From assembly GCA_035236585.1 (NCBI GenBank), contig CP141135.1, positions 7,040,001 to 7,104,000 of the forward strand: a stretch of DNA of 64,000 bases. The letters run 5' to 3'. Position numbers and translations under genes: made by a program. Below are positions 46,501-59,710 of this stretch, one piece after another. Source of the DNA: Warburgia ugandensis. Lineage: Eukaryota > Streptophyta > Magnoliopsida > Canellales > Canellaceae. Below the pieces are notes generated by a model. That model made no database searches, was not told the DNA's origin, and saw only the letters and a program-made list of their open reading frames with translations. The first letter of the stretch is position 1, and the number at the start of each line of letters is the position of its first letter.

Positions 46501-49159
46501 AAAACACTTCTATGTCATCATCTATGAATTGGTAAAACCATTAAAAAATAAGAACTAGTAAAATAGGAAGTCTTGAGAGAAATAAAAAAGATAAAAGAGG
46601 ATAATAAAAAGAGGAAAAGAGAGCCAGAGAGGAAAAACCAAAAGAGTTAATTGATATAGAAAAGAAGAAGAACAAGAAGGAAAGAAAAGATTAAAAAGAA
46701 AAAAGAAAAAAAAGAGAGACAAAAGAAGAGTTTCATCATCAACAACATCTAATTATTCAAGATTCAAGCTCATTACTAACATAACCTCTATGCTTCCATC
46801 TTCTTCTTATCTTGTAAATCTTCTTCGCTTAATTCCATTTCAGTTCCTCATATAAATTTGATTTAGAGAATGAGTATGTAAAAGAAATTTTCTATCTCTT
46901 TTGGTTGAAGTTGAGAACTTAAGGGAAAGTTCATTGCGCCTGACCTTAAACGTTCTCATATATGAGCGGTTTAGTTTACTAGAAGGATGGTCTGCTCTCC
47001 TCAATTAGCCACCATTATATTCCCATGGATGGTACGTGATCAGTGGATCCACAAATAAAAGCACAGTGATCAAATACTAGGAGTACCATTATATAGACAT
47101 GAATTTTGGGACGATGGAGATGAAGCCTAGCAGGATAAGCAATCTAGATCGACTGAAGGCAGGGCCAACAATGTAATGTTGGGCGTCCATTAACTACTTT
47201 GACATGGCTAACTTTTATTATAGCAAGTTCCACGTACCTCTTATGGCTACGCATTTTAAAATTTCTAGCCTTCCGACTTTAGGAAGATAAAATAATAAAA
47301 AACCAAATAAAAAGAAAATGCAAATGATTTATATAGGTTTATTAGACAAATCACCATGATTATCGCTCTAAAATGACAAACCTATGAAAAAAGTGCGTAA
47401 TCGAAGGCTAATAGCAAATTAAGAGCCTTCTAAAGCAGCGTAGATTGTGGTCCGTGTAGACCATCATGTCCAGCCAATTTGCATATGCCCCTTGCTTGCA
47501 TTTGGCGGAGCAATTTGTGTGTAAACCATGTTTGAGAAAGGGTTGTTAGTTATGCAAGCCACTTGGATGCTTTGGGTGCGTTTTTCGCATGAACTACCGT
47601 TAAACTGGTCTAATATATTGTCTTCCACACAACTTGTGCTCAGTATACACGCGAGTTGCAGAAATTGGCCTTAAATTAAAGGAATCATAATACAGTGAGA
47701 TGTCTTCGGAAACCTAGCCTAAAGAAACTTCGTAGCTTCTCTACTAGCTAATTAGCTCACTCGTATAGCCCTGCAAAGGAACAGCACCAAGACAAACTTC
47801 CTAGCCATTACTTCATACTTCACTGCAACTAGACATTCTAGATCTTTACATCTAAGATGGCAACAAAATGCAAAAGCAACTCGAAATGTGAGAAACCAGA
47901 AATAATTAATCCTTCATCTTTAAGTTCAAGTATGGTTCCTTACACTAAAGCAATTACCTCCATATGAAGAGTGCTCGGAGAAAGACCAAGAACCATTTAC
48001 TGCTTATATATATAATGAGCCTAAAGAGTCGGGTACGGAGGTAGCTAGTTGGATTAGAGGTTTGGGTGCGTAGTTCGGTTCATGCGTCGGTAGGATAGTC
48101 TGGAAACTGAAACTCAGACTCGGTGGCGAGGCAATACGAACATTTGTAATGTCTTCCAAGCTCGTTTGGCTGCTATCCTGCTGGATTGGATTCCCTACCT
48201 CGTCAAACAGGGTGGTAGACTTAATTCTCTCACTCGAGTTTAGTTAACTTGGCCGAGTTTTTCCATTGAACTTGCTGACTTTGGAAATATGGCCTTTCAA
48301 GTCTAGCAGATAAACAATAGTTACTACGATCAAATCTAGGTTTAGTGATGATATGAGTACCCTAATTATTAGAAAATGTTAAAAGTAAGAACAGGCAGCT
48401 CACTTTGTTCATCATGTGCTAATCAAAGGTGATAAGGTCATGGGACAAGGTGGAAGTCTACGCGCTTCATTATTGATAACACGTTATTAGCTTATCATCC
48501 TATGACTTGAGAGAGAGCGAGAGAGAGGAGGAGACACATGGAATCTGTTGACTTGAAATTAGAAGTCACGACTTGAGATGTTTGCACAGATTCACCCCAT
48601 CCAATCTGGCATGTCCGGTTGGGACACAGACATCTACCCGGAATCTTTTAAGCCATTGGATCTCAGACTAGAAAAATCGATCAACACGCTAAGCCATCCT
48701 AAATTGACGTGGCCTTTACTAGAAAGCCTTATAATATTGCCAAGATAATATATAAATTATATACTGTTGTATCTCCAACTTCATGTTGCAGTCTATGAAT
48801 CCCACCATTTGCGGTATTAACATCTTGAATTTCAAGTCAATGAATTGAAATATAATTCCTTCCTTGTGATGGAAAAAAGAAATCCCGTGGTTTGGGGTCT
48901 CCTTATTAATGTCCACACAAACACTAGAAATGTCACGGCAGACTTGACCAAAACTATGGGAGGAGAATGAAAATACTAGGTAATATTTTATATATAAACC
49001 TCCAGCTTTTAAGGATTTCTCGGAGGATTAATATTAATGTCCCAAACACTAATTTGGGCTTGGGTTAATTCTACTATTGAGCTTCTGGGCAATAGTAATT
49101 GAGGTCGTCCGAGGTCAGTCACACTGAACTTTTCCTTAAGCTCAGTGCAGCATGTTAAG
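46501..49159. other. Intergenic, nothing recognised
   Basis: Begins with a strongly purine-rich stretch (about 46550-46730) followed by pyrimidine-rich sequence, possibly part of the element that carries the hairpin array. GA-rich run near 48510-48530. No gene or RNA was identified. Confidence 0.35.
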
Positions 49160-49317
49160 GGAAGCCTTAGCACAATGGTCAAGTTGTCTCTGCGTGACTT
49201 GGACTTCACGGGTTTGAAGTGTGAAAATAGTCTCTTGCAAAAATGGAAGGTAAGACTGCATATTATGAATCCTTTGCGGTCTGCCTCTTCCCCAGATCCT
49301 TACGTGGGAGCTTTGAG
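49160..49317 (+). mobile_element. Au-type SINE
   Basis: Blocks in order: GGAAGCCTTAGCACAATGGT, CAAGTTGTCTCTGCGTGAC, CTTCACGGGTTTGAAG, GAAAATAGTCTCTTGCAAAA, GGTAAGACTGCATATTATGA, GCGGTCTGCCTCTTCCCCAG and GTGGGAGCTTTG. Nearly full length; the extreme 3' end is missing or diverged. Confidence 0.85.
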
Positions 49318-51634
49318 ATGATCGTGAAGTTGTTAGATATTATGACCCATTCCAGAGGAAATATCAACCAAGGAATACTCTTAAGGGATATGAAACTGAT
49401 CGAGAAGACACCCACAGTTCTCAACTTCAACCAAATTAACGAGATAGAAGATTTCCTGTTTTACCAGTTTCTACATTTTTAGATGGTTTTACCAGTTGCT
49501 ATTTTTACGCTTTTGTTTGCATTACTTTTTCTGAACGGATTACTGGCTGGACTTCCCAAATAATAAAATGCATGTTGAATGATCTTAGCTGTCCACCTGA
49601 TCCTACGGTTAGTATGCTGCACCGAACTTGGAGAATGTTTCGGAGCGCCTTACCTTTGACATCCTCTTCATATAATATTAGTCATCTACATACAATGAAC
49701 AAAAGTGGGTTTAACGACTGTCAACCATGGTTAAAGAAGATCCAAAATATGAAATGGTTCACATAAACTAAAGGTGGTGCCTACCATGTAAGTGGACATC
49801 CCTCATCGCACTACAAAGAGGTGAGAAAAAGTTTCAGCTCAGACGTTCTATAATCAAGACCGTTGAACATCTCAGTCTTGCTATGCATTGGCAGCCTACC
49901 AACATTTCCCAGTTTGGACGACTGAGTCAGCAGAGCCTTTGACATATGGAGGCGATCGAGTTAACACCTTTCATTTCTCATCTCCGAACCATCCATTTAA
50001 AAATCAAAAGTCTTGGGTTTGTCGCTCATGTATAATATATTTTTTGAACGGGGAGTATATAGCTCGTATTAGAATATGTAAATCCAAAAGTTCCTTGGTT
50101 AGACCGTAGTAATGAGGCTACTAAAATATGTAGCATTGTCTTGACCAGCCTTGGTAGTCATATGAGAAATTCCAACCTTATTAGTCAAAAGAAATCCCAA
50201 ACTTTCCTTTCTGGAAAGAAATGGGACCCTCCTGTAAAAGGCTACAACAAGGAGGGAGTCCCACACCCCTACTAATGAGATTTAGATAGCCTAGAATTTA
50301 ATATTTGACCCCAAGTTAGGTTGACCACCTTGTTCAATTTTCTATCTAATAGTTTTCAGCCCTCAATAATTGACGGGTCCCAGCTGAAAAAGTGAACGGG
50401 TTCCATCTTTCAAACCAATGGGAGTAAACAAATTCGCAATGGAGATGATGAGAAGACCCCCAAACAAGACCTCATGATCCAGCAAGGATGGGTTAGTGAC
50501 ACAGAAACAGGACAACCAAATGAAGGAATTCCAACTTCCAAGTAGTAAAATATTAAAAGCGCTTGTCGCCCTACATCATCAGAAGATAATACAAGTTCAA
50601 CAACAAATAAGGACGGGAGCAAAGAGAATGGCATGTGCACATCTAATATGAGTTGTGCCAATAATGGATCATCCATGTGGGTATTGATTTATTGTTTTTT
50701 ATTGATCACATGTTTCCCCAATCATAATCCTATGATTGATCTCGGGTCATCAAATTATTGGATGGTTGGGCCTGCATGAGCCAAACTAGCAGCTGTTGGT
50801 GATCATGATAAGGTGATTTTTTGCTTCTGCCCCACAGAAAAGGGGTGATCCCAACCCTCCGATAGAGTCTCTTACTTTATCCACAGTCGAATCTTAACTA
50901 ATGGCTTCGAATTATCGCACTGTCGATGTAGTGGGACACAGAGAGGAGGACAATGTTAAGACTTGCATCGGACAATTAGACAAAAGCTGAGAACAGGAGT
51001 AAGTAACAGATCAGCAACATGGTCAGGATGGTATCAACTGGAAACAATATCAGTCATGCTCCATCCATGTGCTGGGCCCGCAACATCAACGGTCTAAGTG
51101 GCTAAATACGTGTTCCCACGTACCAAACATGACAACGTTTCCTTTGCAATATTCCAAAAGCCATGTGAGTGTGATGTTAGAACATTGAGCTCATGTCATC
51201 TTCGATGGGGCGGCTCTTTTGTCTTCCTCTCATCTTCTCCTGTTTTGTTTTCTATTATCAAGTTTTCAGGGTTCCTTGGTTGTGTATAAAGCATGCAAGC
51301 CACGTTCAGTCTGGAGTTGGCGACTGCATTTTGCAGACTATATGCATGACTTTGACTGAATTTACGGAGACGACGGTTGGCCGGTTTGGTGAGACAAACA
51401 GGCATATGCTACTTTTGCATTGAATGAATATCCCGAAAATAAGTTTTGTAATAGTTTCTTCTAAAAATACATGTGGGACAATGGGGATACAAGCTAGCCA
51501 TTCGTCTCCAGAGCCTGATTTTAGATGGAAAATGCGAAAATCTCATTCATCAGATACCCCAATTGTCCAGCTAGTGAAGATTTTATAGTCATTGTTGCTT
51601 AACTTTCTTAACTTGATACTATGTTTAGAATCTT
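49318..51634. other. Intergenic, nothing recognised
   Basis: No gene or named element. Open frames between 49243 and 51423 are short, overlap across strands and show no domain. GTCCACCTGATCCTACGGTT-type phrases are common in plant intergenic DNA. Confidence 0.4.
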
Positions 51635-51639
51635 AAGAC

Positions 51640-54600
51640 TGATGCAAAAACAAGAGGAATAATAAAAGGCAAAATAACAAAATGAAGAGCAAATCATAAA
51701 GCACACATCCATTAATTGGTAAGAGTCTATAAATAGACATTACAACAAACTAATCTTACCCACTAACTTTCACAAAACAACTACCACTTTTACCACTAAC
51801 TCCTATAAAATAACTACTAACTTCTACCACCAACTCCCATAAAACAACTACTAACTTCTACCACTAACTCCCATAAAACAACCACCACTTTTACCACTAA
51901 CCAACTCTCAAAGCAACTCAAACCACTATATTTCAAATAACTAAATTTTAACACCATCCCTTAAACTGATATATATATATATATATATATATAGAAATTA
52001 GTTAAAAAAAAAAAAAAAAAACCTTCGACAATTCTGTTATGCCCTCCCTTGAACAACATCATTTGAAGAGCATATTCTTAGCATTCTTCGAAGCTTCACA
52101 AACACAGCTTTCTTAAGTGGTTTAGTCATAATACCAGTCACTTGATTTTCACTTTTACAGAATACCAAATCAATTATACCATCATTGCAAAGATTGCACA
52201 AAAAATTATATCTAACATCTATATGCTTGCTTCTTCCATGCAAAACTGGATTTTTTGAAATCTTGATTGCTGAAACATTATCACAATGGATTGTTGTTGG
52301 GCCTCGGTGGTGATTTTGAAGTGTTTCAAGCAATCTCCTCAACCAGATAGCTTGACATGAACAAGATAATGCTGCAACAAATTCGGCCTCTGTAGTTGGC
52401 AAAGAAACGATTTGTTGTTTCTTTGATGACCATGATACAACTCCAGAACTCATCATAAAAACAAAACCATATGTGCTTTTTCTATCATCATGATCTCCAG
52501 CATAGTCACTATCAGAAAAAGCAAGCAAATTTTCTTTTGATCTTGTTTTATACAAAATTCCAAAGTCAACTGTACCTTTCAAATAATGAAAGATCCTTTT
52601 TGCAGCTAAGAGATAATTCTCTTTTAGATTCTCCATATATTGACTTATTAAACTAACACCATGCATGATGTCAGGCCTTATTGAAGTTAGATACATCAAG
52701 CTTCCAACTATCTACTTGTAAAGAGTAGCATTTATCTTCTTCCCTCCATCATCTCTCATCAACTTTAAGCTACATTCAGTTGGGGTACAAATTGAATTGC
52801 TATCCTTCATTTTGAACCTCTCCCAAATCTCAAGAACATATTTTTTTTGTGAAATAAAAATACTAGCTGATGACTACACAACTTCAATACCAAGGAAAAA
52901 ATGCATCAATCCCAAATCTGACATATCAAATTCAGTCATCATATTCTTCTTAAAAGCATCAATCAGGACTCTATCATTACTGGTATATATTAGATCATCT
53001 ACATATAGACATACAACAAGTTTTTTTTCATTATTTCCATGTTTTGTAAAAAAGTGTATGCTCATGAGGACATTTATCAAAACCCAACTTTAGAAAAAAT
53101 AAGCATCCATACGAATATACCAATCTCTTGGTGATTGTTTTAGTTCATATAATGCTTTTTTTAGTTTGTATACCTTATTCTCACTACCTTGTTTCACATA
53201 TCCAAGAGGTTGATCAACATACACCTCTTCCTGCAACTCACCATGCAAAAACGCCGATTTCACATCCAATTGATAAATGGACCATGAGTTTTGGGCCACT
53301 ATAGACAATACCAATCAAATAGTGTCAAGTTTCGCAACTGGAGCAAACACCTCTTTGTAATCAATGCCAAATTCTTGCTTGTATCCTTTTACAATGAGAG
53401 GAGCTTTATACATGTCAATTCCTCCATCCTTGTTGAGCTTAGTTTTATAAACACATTTTACACCAATGGACTTTTGCCCACTTGGAAGATATGACAACTC
53501 CCAAGTGTTATTTTTTTCGATTGATTGGATCTCTTCATTCATGGCCTTTTGCCAATTTTTCATCTTTGATAGCTTCTTGGAATGTTAAAGGATTGCAATA
53601 TGCAAACAAAGCAAAATGATCAATTGAATCATCATCAGATAAGTCATCTCCACTTATATAATCCATCATCAAGTTTAGCCTTTTTCTGGGCGTGGCTGAA
53701 CATCATCAATATGCTCAACTGCTGTTGAATTTTCACCAGAAGATTGAGGTTGCTAGTCTGCAACAGGGGATTGTGCTTGCTGTTCAAATTTGTCTTCACC
53801 TTCATCAAAAGTGACTGAAATAGGCTGTTGCCTTGAAGCTTTTTTGTCCCAACTCCATGTATTCTCCTCATCAAAAGCAATATCTCTACTGATTATAATC
53901 TTATGTGTGATTGAATTGAATAATTTATACGCCTTGGAAGCTTCACTTATGTCAAGAAAGATACACTTTTCACCCTTATTATCAAGCTTCTTCCATTTCT
54001 CATCTGAAATGTGCGCATAAGCAATGCAACCAAAATTTTTGAAGTGATTTACAACTAGTTTGCACCCACTCCAGGTTTCCTCTGGTGTTATGTTTTGAAT
54101 AGAAAAAGTAGGACTTCTGTTTAACACATGAATGCTCCAATTTACTACTTCTGGGCAAAAGTTCTTTGGAATGTTCCCTCTTGCCAGCAGGCTTCTCACC
54201 ATGTTGAGGATAGTTCTGTTTTTTCTCTCAGATACACCATTTTGTTAAGGTGTATATGCAGTTGTGAGTTCCCTTCAAATACCTCTTTCATCACAAAATA
54301 CTTCAAATTCTTTTGAATAGTATTCTCCACTATGATCAGTACGGATATTTTTAATGATTTTTTCTGTTTCCTTTTCCACGTGTGCTTTGAAGCTTTTGAA
54401 TGCACTAAAAGCTTCTGATTTTTCCTGCAAAAAATAAACCCAAGTTTTTCAAGTATAATCATCAATGAAGGTAATTAAATATCTTTTAGCTCCATTAGAA
54501 GATGGATTTATCGGCTCACAAATGTCAAAATGAACCAGTTCCACTCATTTGAACAACATCAATAGCTCCTTTTAAAGGATCATATATCTCACAAGCACCC

Positions 54601-56241
54601 TTCTAAATAGTTATTACATTACATTTTTCTTGCAATTGACCAGCACTTAACAAATTACTTTTCAAGTCCGGAATATAAAAAACATTGGAAATTGTTTCTA
54701 CAAAACCATTCTTGATTCTTATATTGATATCACCTTTTCCCATTACATTTACAGTAGAGCAATCACCAAAAGTCACAATAGAATGAAAGCCTTCATTTAA
54801 ATAAGAAAAAGAAGACTTACTGCCACACATGTGATTGCTGTAGCCTATATCTAGGTACCAAACATTTGATTTAGGTTCCTTGTTGGCATGGTAAGTTGTC
54901 AATAAAGTATCTACTTCCTTATTTTTTGCAAAATTTGATTTCTCTCCTTTTTCTTTGTCGTTAAGCAATTTAGTATAACATTTGAAACGATAATGACCAA
55001 ATTTATGACACTTAAAGCACTCTACCTTGGATTTGTCAAATTGTTGATCTCGTCCTTTGCCTTTGCCTTAAAATTGGTCATTATTAGCTTTGAAAATTTG
55101 ACATTGTCTACTTCCATCTCTGTTGCCGTGACCTTCTCTTCCTTTACCTCTATATCTACCCCTTCCTCCAGAATTTGGGAATTGAGTAAAGGGAGAAGCC
55201 TTTAGAGCTCGCTCATCGGTTGTTGAACTTTGGTTCATCTTTTGTTCATGGACCAATAATAAGCTTTAGAGTTCATCAAGTAAGAGTTCATCTATATCTT
55301 TAGATTCTTCAATTGAGCAAACAACATAATCATACTTTAATGTTAAGGAATGTAGTATCTTTTCAACAATAGCAACATTTTCTATTTTCTTATCATGGAA
55401 TCGCATTTTGTTTGCTATCCCCATGGTCCTTGCATAATAATTAGTAATAGACTCACCATCTTTCATTTGTAGAGTCTTAAAATCCCTCATCAAAGCTTGA
55501 AGCTGTGCACGTTTCACTCTTGACAAGCCTTGATATTTTTTCTTCATTGAATCTCAAATCTGCTTGGAAGTTTCTTTGCTGAGAATTGTTTCCAAGATAG
55601 ACCGGTCAATTGCTTGAAAAAGATAATTCTTTGCCTTCAAATCTTTTAGCTTCAAAGCTTCTAACTCTGCTTTTTGTGCATCTATCAAAACTGTACCACC
55701 CGCTAGCTCTGCTATACTACCATCAACAACCTGCCAATATTCTTTGGACCTTAAGAAGTTCTTCATTAGCATGCTCTAATGGTCATAGTGACCATCAAAG
55801 CGAGGAATAGCTGGTTGCACAAAGTTTTCTAAAGCCATGAATGAATCGTTGCTACTGCAATGCAAGAAAGTTACTGCTGTACTTTCTCACATTTTTCTTC
55901 ACTCACGGATCTCACTTCTATTTTGACACTCACAATTTTTTTTCTTTGCACTCAAACCACTAATGCAAAAACAAGAGAAATAATAGAAGGCAAAATAACA
56001 AAATGAAGAACAAACCATAAAGCACACATCCATTAATTGGTAAGAGTCTATAAATAGACATTACAACAGACTAATCTTACCCACTGACTTCCATAAAACA
56101 ACCACTAACTTCCCATAAAACAACTACCACTTTTACCACTAACTTCTACCATTAACTCCCATAAAACAACCACTACTTTTACCATTAACCAACTTTCAAA
56201 GCCACTCAAACCACTATCTTTCAAATAACTAAATCTTAACA
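51640..56241 (-). mobile_element. Ty1/copia retrotransposon with both LTRs, decayed
   Basis: LTRs lie at 51640-51953 (3' LTR) and 55961-56241 (5' LTR). In element sense they start TGTTAA, and the outer copy ends in CATCA. A perfect 5-bp target duplication AAGAC lies at 51635-51639 and 56242-56246. Parts, in transcription order from right to left: gag with a CX2CX4HX4C zinc knuckle (about 55850-54970), protease and integrase (about 54970-53750), reverse transcriptase (about 53565-52800, including a YVDDL motif) and RNase H (about 52700-52040). The domain order with integrase before reverse transcriptase defines copia. The coding region is broken in roughly ten places, so it is a fossil. In about 210 well-aligned LTR bases I count about 13 differences (about 6%), nearly all transitions, which suggests a few million years, or more in a slowly evolving tree. 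Confidence 0.95.
51969..51993. repeat. (AT)n microsatellite
   Basis: About 12 AT units just inside the 3' LTR of the copia element, next to a 20-base A-rich run (near 52000-52021). Confidence 0.95.
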
Positions 56242-56409
56242 AAGACGAATACACAGAATTCTGGAGCATTGAGGAATAACTTTAGACAGTGTTTCGACCT
56301 ATGAATGATCAAGACTGTCCATCTTTCGCAGCAAGTATGAACCGTTACAAAAAAATTTTGATCCTTCATAGTGAAGGAGAAAAACCCCATTTGCAATACA
56401 CGTAGAATT

Positions 56410-57550
56410 TATTCTACAAACATTATATTTTTGGTCATCGAAAATCTAAGTGTAAAAGCAGATGGGCTGTCTAGATCATTAATCGGCATGACCCACTACC
56501 TAATGTAGAGTTGGTCTGCCTCATGGTGCATGTCAAAGTCTTAGTTTCAGTGCATTAATAATTTAAGCCTAAAAACTAAACAAGTGATATAATGACATGC
56601 TTGCCATTCTTATCGTCGAATAAAGAAACGAGAAAGCATGCTTGGGCTGCAGAAGATAATGAAGAACATCGCCCAAATACAAAGAACTTGAACTGCCATG
56701 AGCCACCCACATGTACTGAACAGGAACATATTCTCTTAATCCTCCCATCCATAAACATGGTTTTAAGAGATGAAGCAATAATCATGCAGTTCAGTAACCA
56801 GTACCGATTTTGTTTTCTGCCATTTTTTTAAAGAAAGAGGGTTGGCTTTTGACAGATGTTTAGTAGTCCTTATCATAATGTTTGTTGAAAGAATGTTCTT
56901 ATGATCGGATTGTCCATTAGACTTAGAGCTAAAGCAAGATACTACCGAACCAACTGTTGAAGCATCAAACAATTGTCGCTTTCTTCGAACAAACATTTAT
57001 CTGTAATAACAATCTGCACCTACGATACTGCAAGAATGATTATCAATTAAGTTAAAACTTGGTTTTGAAAGTGTAAGAGCCACCCGACTGATCGATTGAG
57101 TATAAATTGCCTAGTTAAATCGCTGTCTGATGTATTAGGAAAGATTGAGACTTTCCATCTGACAGAACAATGCCTAGGTTAATTTAATAGTGATTTAGGT
57201 TTAACTATTCAAATGATTCTTACATTTCTCAAGCACCCTTTTGTTTTGGGGGGCATATTCTGAAGTAGGTCTGTCTGCCTTTTCATGCACCGGGGAGATA
57301 AAAGATTCCAAGTCATAGTGTCAGGGACAAGAAAGAGTGAAATAATCAACCTCTGCATGCCTTGTATCTTGGCCTTACATTCAAAAAACGAAGTGGGAAT
57401 TTATGGACAACATGTATTGCTTTCTATCTATTCATGAACTATATAAACTATATACCAGTAATTTATAGGTAATATATTTCTCAATGAGACTAAATGTAAA
57501 CAATTATTCTTACGTACAACAGGTATAGTGATAATATTTGCATACAAATA
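56410..57550. repeat. Segmental duplication, copy A
   Basis: Shares ordered blocks with 58400-59540: GTGTAAAAGCA, GAACAGGAACATATTCTCTT (56718), ATAAACATGGTTTTA, TTTTGTTTTCTG, GACAGATGTTTAG (56851), CTTATCATAA, GAATGTTCTTATGATCGGAT, ACATTCTGAAGT-type phrases and TAATATATTTCTCAATGAGA. The offset grows from about 1961 to 1990 bases through small insertions. No protein frame runs through it and the origin is unknown. Confidence 0.75.
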
Positions 57551-58216
57551 ATGTTTGACTTGATAAGGAGGTGCACCCATGGTTTTTATTATACTATCTA
57601 GGTCATATGATAAATAAATCCGTAAATAAATATGTTATTTAATCAAAGGCATCTCTGCTAATATTTCATGTACATGTTAGTGACATTGGGTCTGTCTGGC
57701 ACTTATGGAGCTTACTCATGCCCCCTAGTTAGCTTCAATTTTGATTATTGGTTCAAATGAATGGCACGAACGACAGTTCATAGTATGTCCCTTCCAAGAT
57801 AGGTTTTTCATTACGAGGCATGAATTAGAGTTTTTATATGTAAATTTCTACATAGTTTTCACAGTGGCTAAGCCAACTCACCCAGCTTTATCAAGTGTTT
57901 TCATAAGATGGCCGAGTATACATCTTACCTTCTTTGACCTTATAGACAATACATTAAAATTAATAAGTCCAAAGAAAGAAAGCAATATATCTAATACAAA
58001 TTCTCCGAAGGGCATTATATCATATCATCATTGTAAGACAAGGAGGTGGACCAATTTTAATTTAGATAGTGAATCCTACCAATGAATGATCAAGGCCGTA
58101 GATCTAATAAGACCGTCTTGGATAATCATGTCAATCATAAAATGCTGTCTCTTTTAAATGCATCTTTGGTCATCAAATAAGAACCATTTATAAGTAATTT
58201 TGAGCCTCTATATACA
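57551..58216. other. Intergenic spacer between duplicated segments
   Basis: The longest open frame here (57741-58085, 114 codons) has no domain I recognise and is not repeated in either flanking copy. Confidence 0.35.
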
Positions 58217-58352
58217 AAAAAGATGGCCCTGGTGCATGAAGCTCCTGCATATGTGCTATCCAGAGAAGGGACAGACCATAAGGGTTAATAGTATGCAGCT
58301 TTACCTTGCATTTTGCAAAAGACTATTTCCATATCTAGAACCCTTGAGCCTC
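58217..58352 (-). mobile_element. Au-type SINE
   Basis: On the minus strand: GGGTTCTAGATATGGAAATA, GTCTTTTGCAAAATGCAAGG, TAAAGCTGCATACTATTAAC, ATGGTCTGTCCCTTCTCTGG and GGAGCTTCATGCACCAGGGC with a TTTTTT-like tail. The A/B-box end is truncated. It sits just before copy B of the duplication. Confidence 0.8.
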
Positions 58353-58399
58353 CATATATAAAGAGCGAAAACTCCATAAGCATTAGATGTTAGGATTGA

Positions 58400-59540
58400 T
58401 CTATGCACATTACATTTTTCTCATTGGAAATATGTCTGAAAAGTGTAAAAGCACGAAAGTAGACGAGCCGTCTAGATTATACACCGGCGTAACCCACGAC
58501 CTAATAGCGAGTAACTCGGTACGCCGCATGGTGCACGTCACAGCTAAACGAGTGGCATATTGCCATGCCTACCTTCTATTTCCCAATAAATTGGCAAAGG
58601 AGAAGACATGCTTGGGCCGGTCACGGCAGGTGAAGAACACCACCCCATTAAAGATCCAAAGTTCCATCACACCTATTGAACAGGAACATATTCTCTTAGT
58701 CCTTCCGTAACTCTATAAACATGGTTTTATGAGATGAATCAACAAAGATGCAGTTAGTGGACAGTAGCCATTTTGTTTTCTGGTTTTCGTTTAAGGAAAG
58801 AGGACTGGTTTGTGACAGATGTTTGGCAATCCTTATCATAAGGTTCGTCGATAGAATGTTTTTTTGATCGGATCCATCCATTGGAATGGGAATCAAAACA
58901 AGATACTAACAAGCTGATTACTACAGTATCAGCATAACTGATGGAAGATCATATGGTTGTATCATAAACAAATAAACTCCTCATTCATTTGTAATGGGCG
59001 CTTTCTGTCAAGTAATATTTTACCCGTTTGATGAGAATTTGCAACTAAGACACTGCAAGTGCAAGTTAAATTTTGTTTGTGAAAGTTTAATGGTGAACAA
59101 CTATTTGAATTAATTATAAATGTCCTTGTTAGACTAAGTAATGTCTTAGGAAACATCGGAACTAATTATCAGACTAATGGCTCGGGTAAATTGATTAGTA
59201 ACCTAGGATTTCTTTTTAATTTATATTTTTTGGGGTGCTGTAATTTAGGTTCTGAAGTACTTATTCATTTCCAAGATGAATTTCCTTGCAATCATGCACA
59301 AGGAAGCTAAATAATCAACTTCAAGTACACCCTATCCTTAGCCTTACATACAAAAGTTAATTGGGAACCCTTCGAAAGCGTAGTATTGTGAGAATTTGTA
59401 GAGAACATGTTATAATTCTTTAAACTGACCCATGGACTATGTATCAGTAATTTAAAGAAGATATATTACTCAGTAAGAGTAAAGATAAACAAATGTTCTA
59501 GTATAGTTACATAATTATATAATGATAATATCAATAAAAA
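58400..59540. repeat. Segmental duplication, copy B (with a partial third copy near 59600-59710)
   Basis: Matches 56410-57550 block by block: GTGTAAAAGCACG (58442), GAACAGGAACATATTCTCTT (58679), ATAAACATGGTTTTATGAGA, GACAGATGTTTGG (58814), GAATGTTTTTTTGATCGGAT, then the ATATATTACTCAGTAAGAGT block (59461). At 59610-59700 a further partial copy repeats GATTCTTAC, AAGCACCCTTGTATT and GGGAACATATTCTGAAGTAC. The segment is not coding. Confidence 0.75.
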
Positions 59541-59710
59541 TAAAGCTCTAAACTGTAACAATGCGGCATAGAAATGTCTGTATCGTTAGTAATTTTAGGT
59601 TCTATTAGTATGTTGATATGATTCTTACACTCATTAAGCACCCTTGTATTATTTTGGGAACATATTCTGAAGTACTTCTGCCTTTCAGGTATACCTTGGC
59701 CTTGGCCTTG

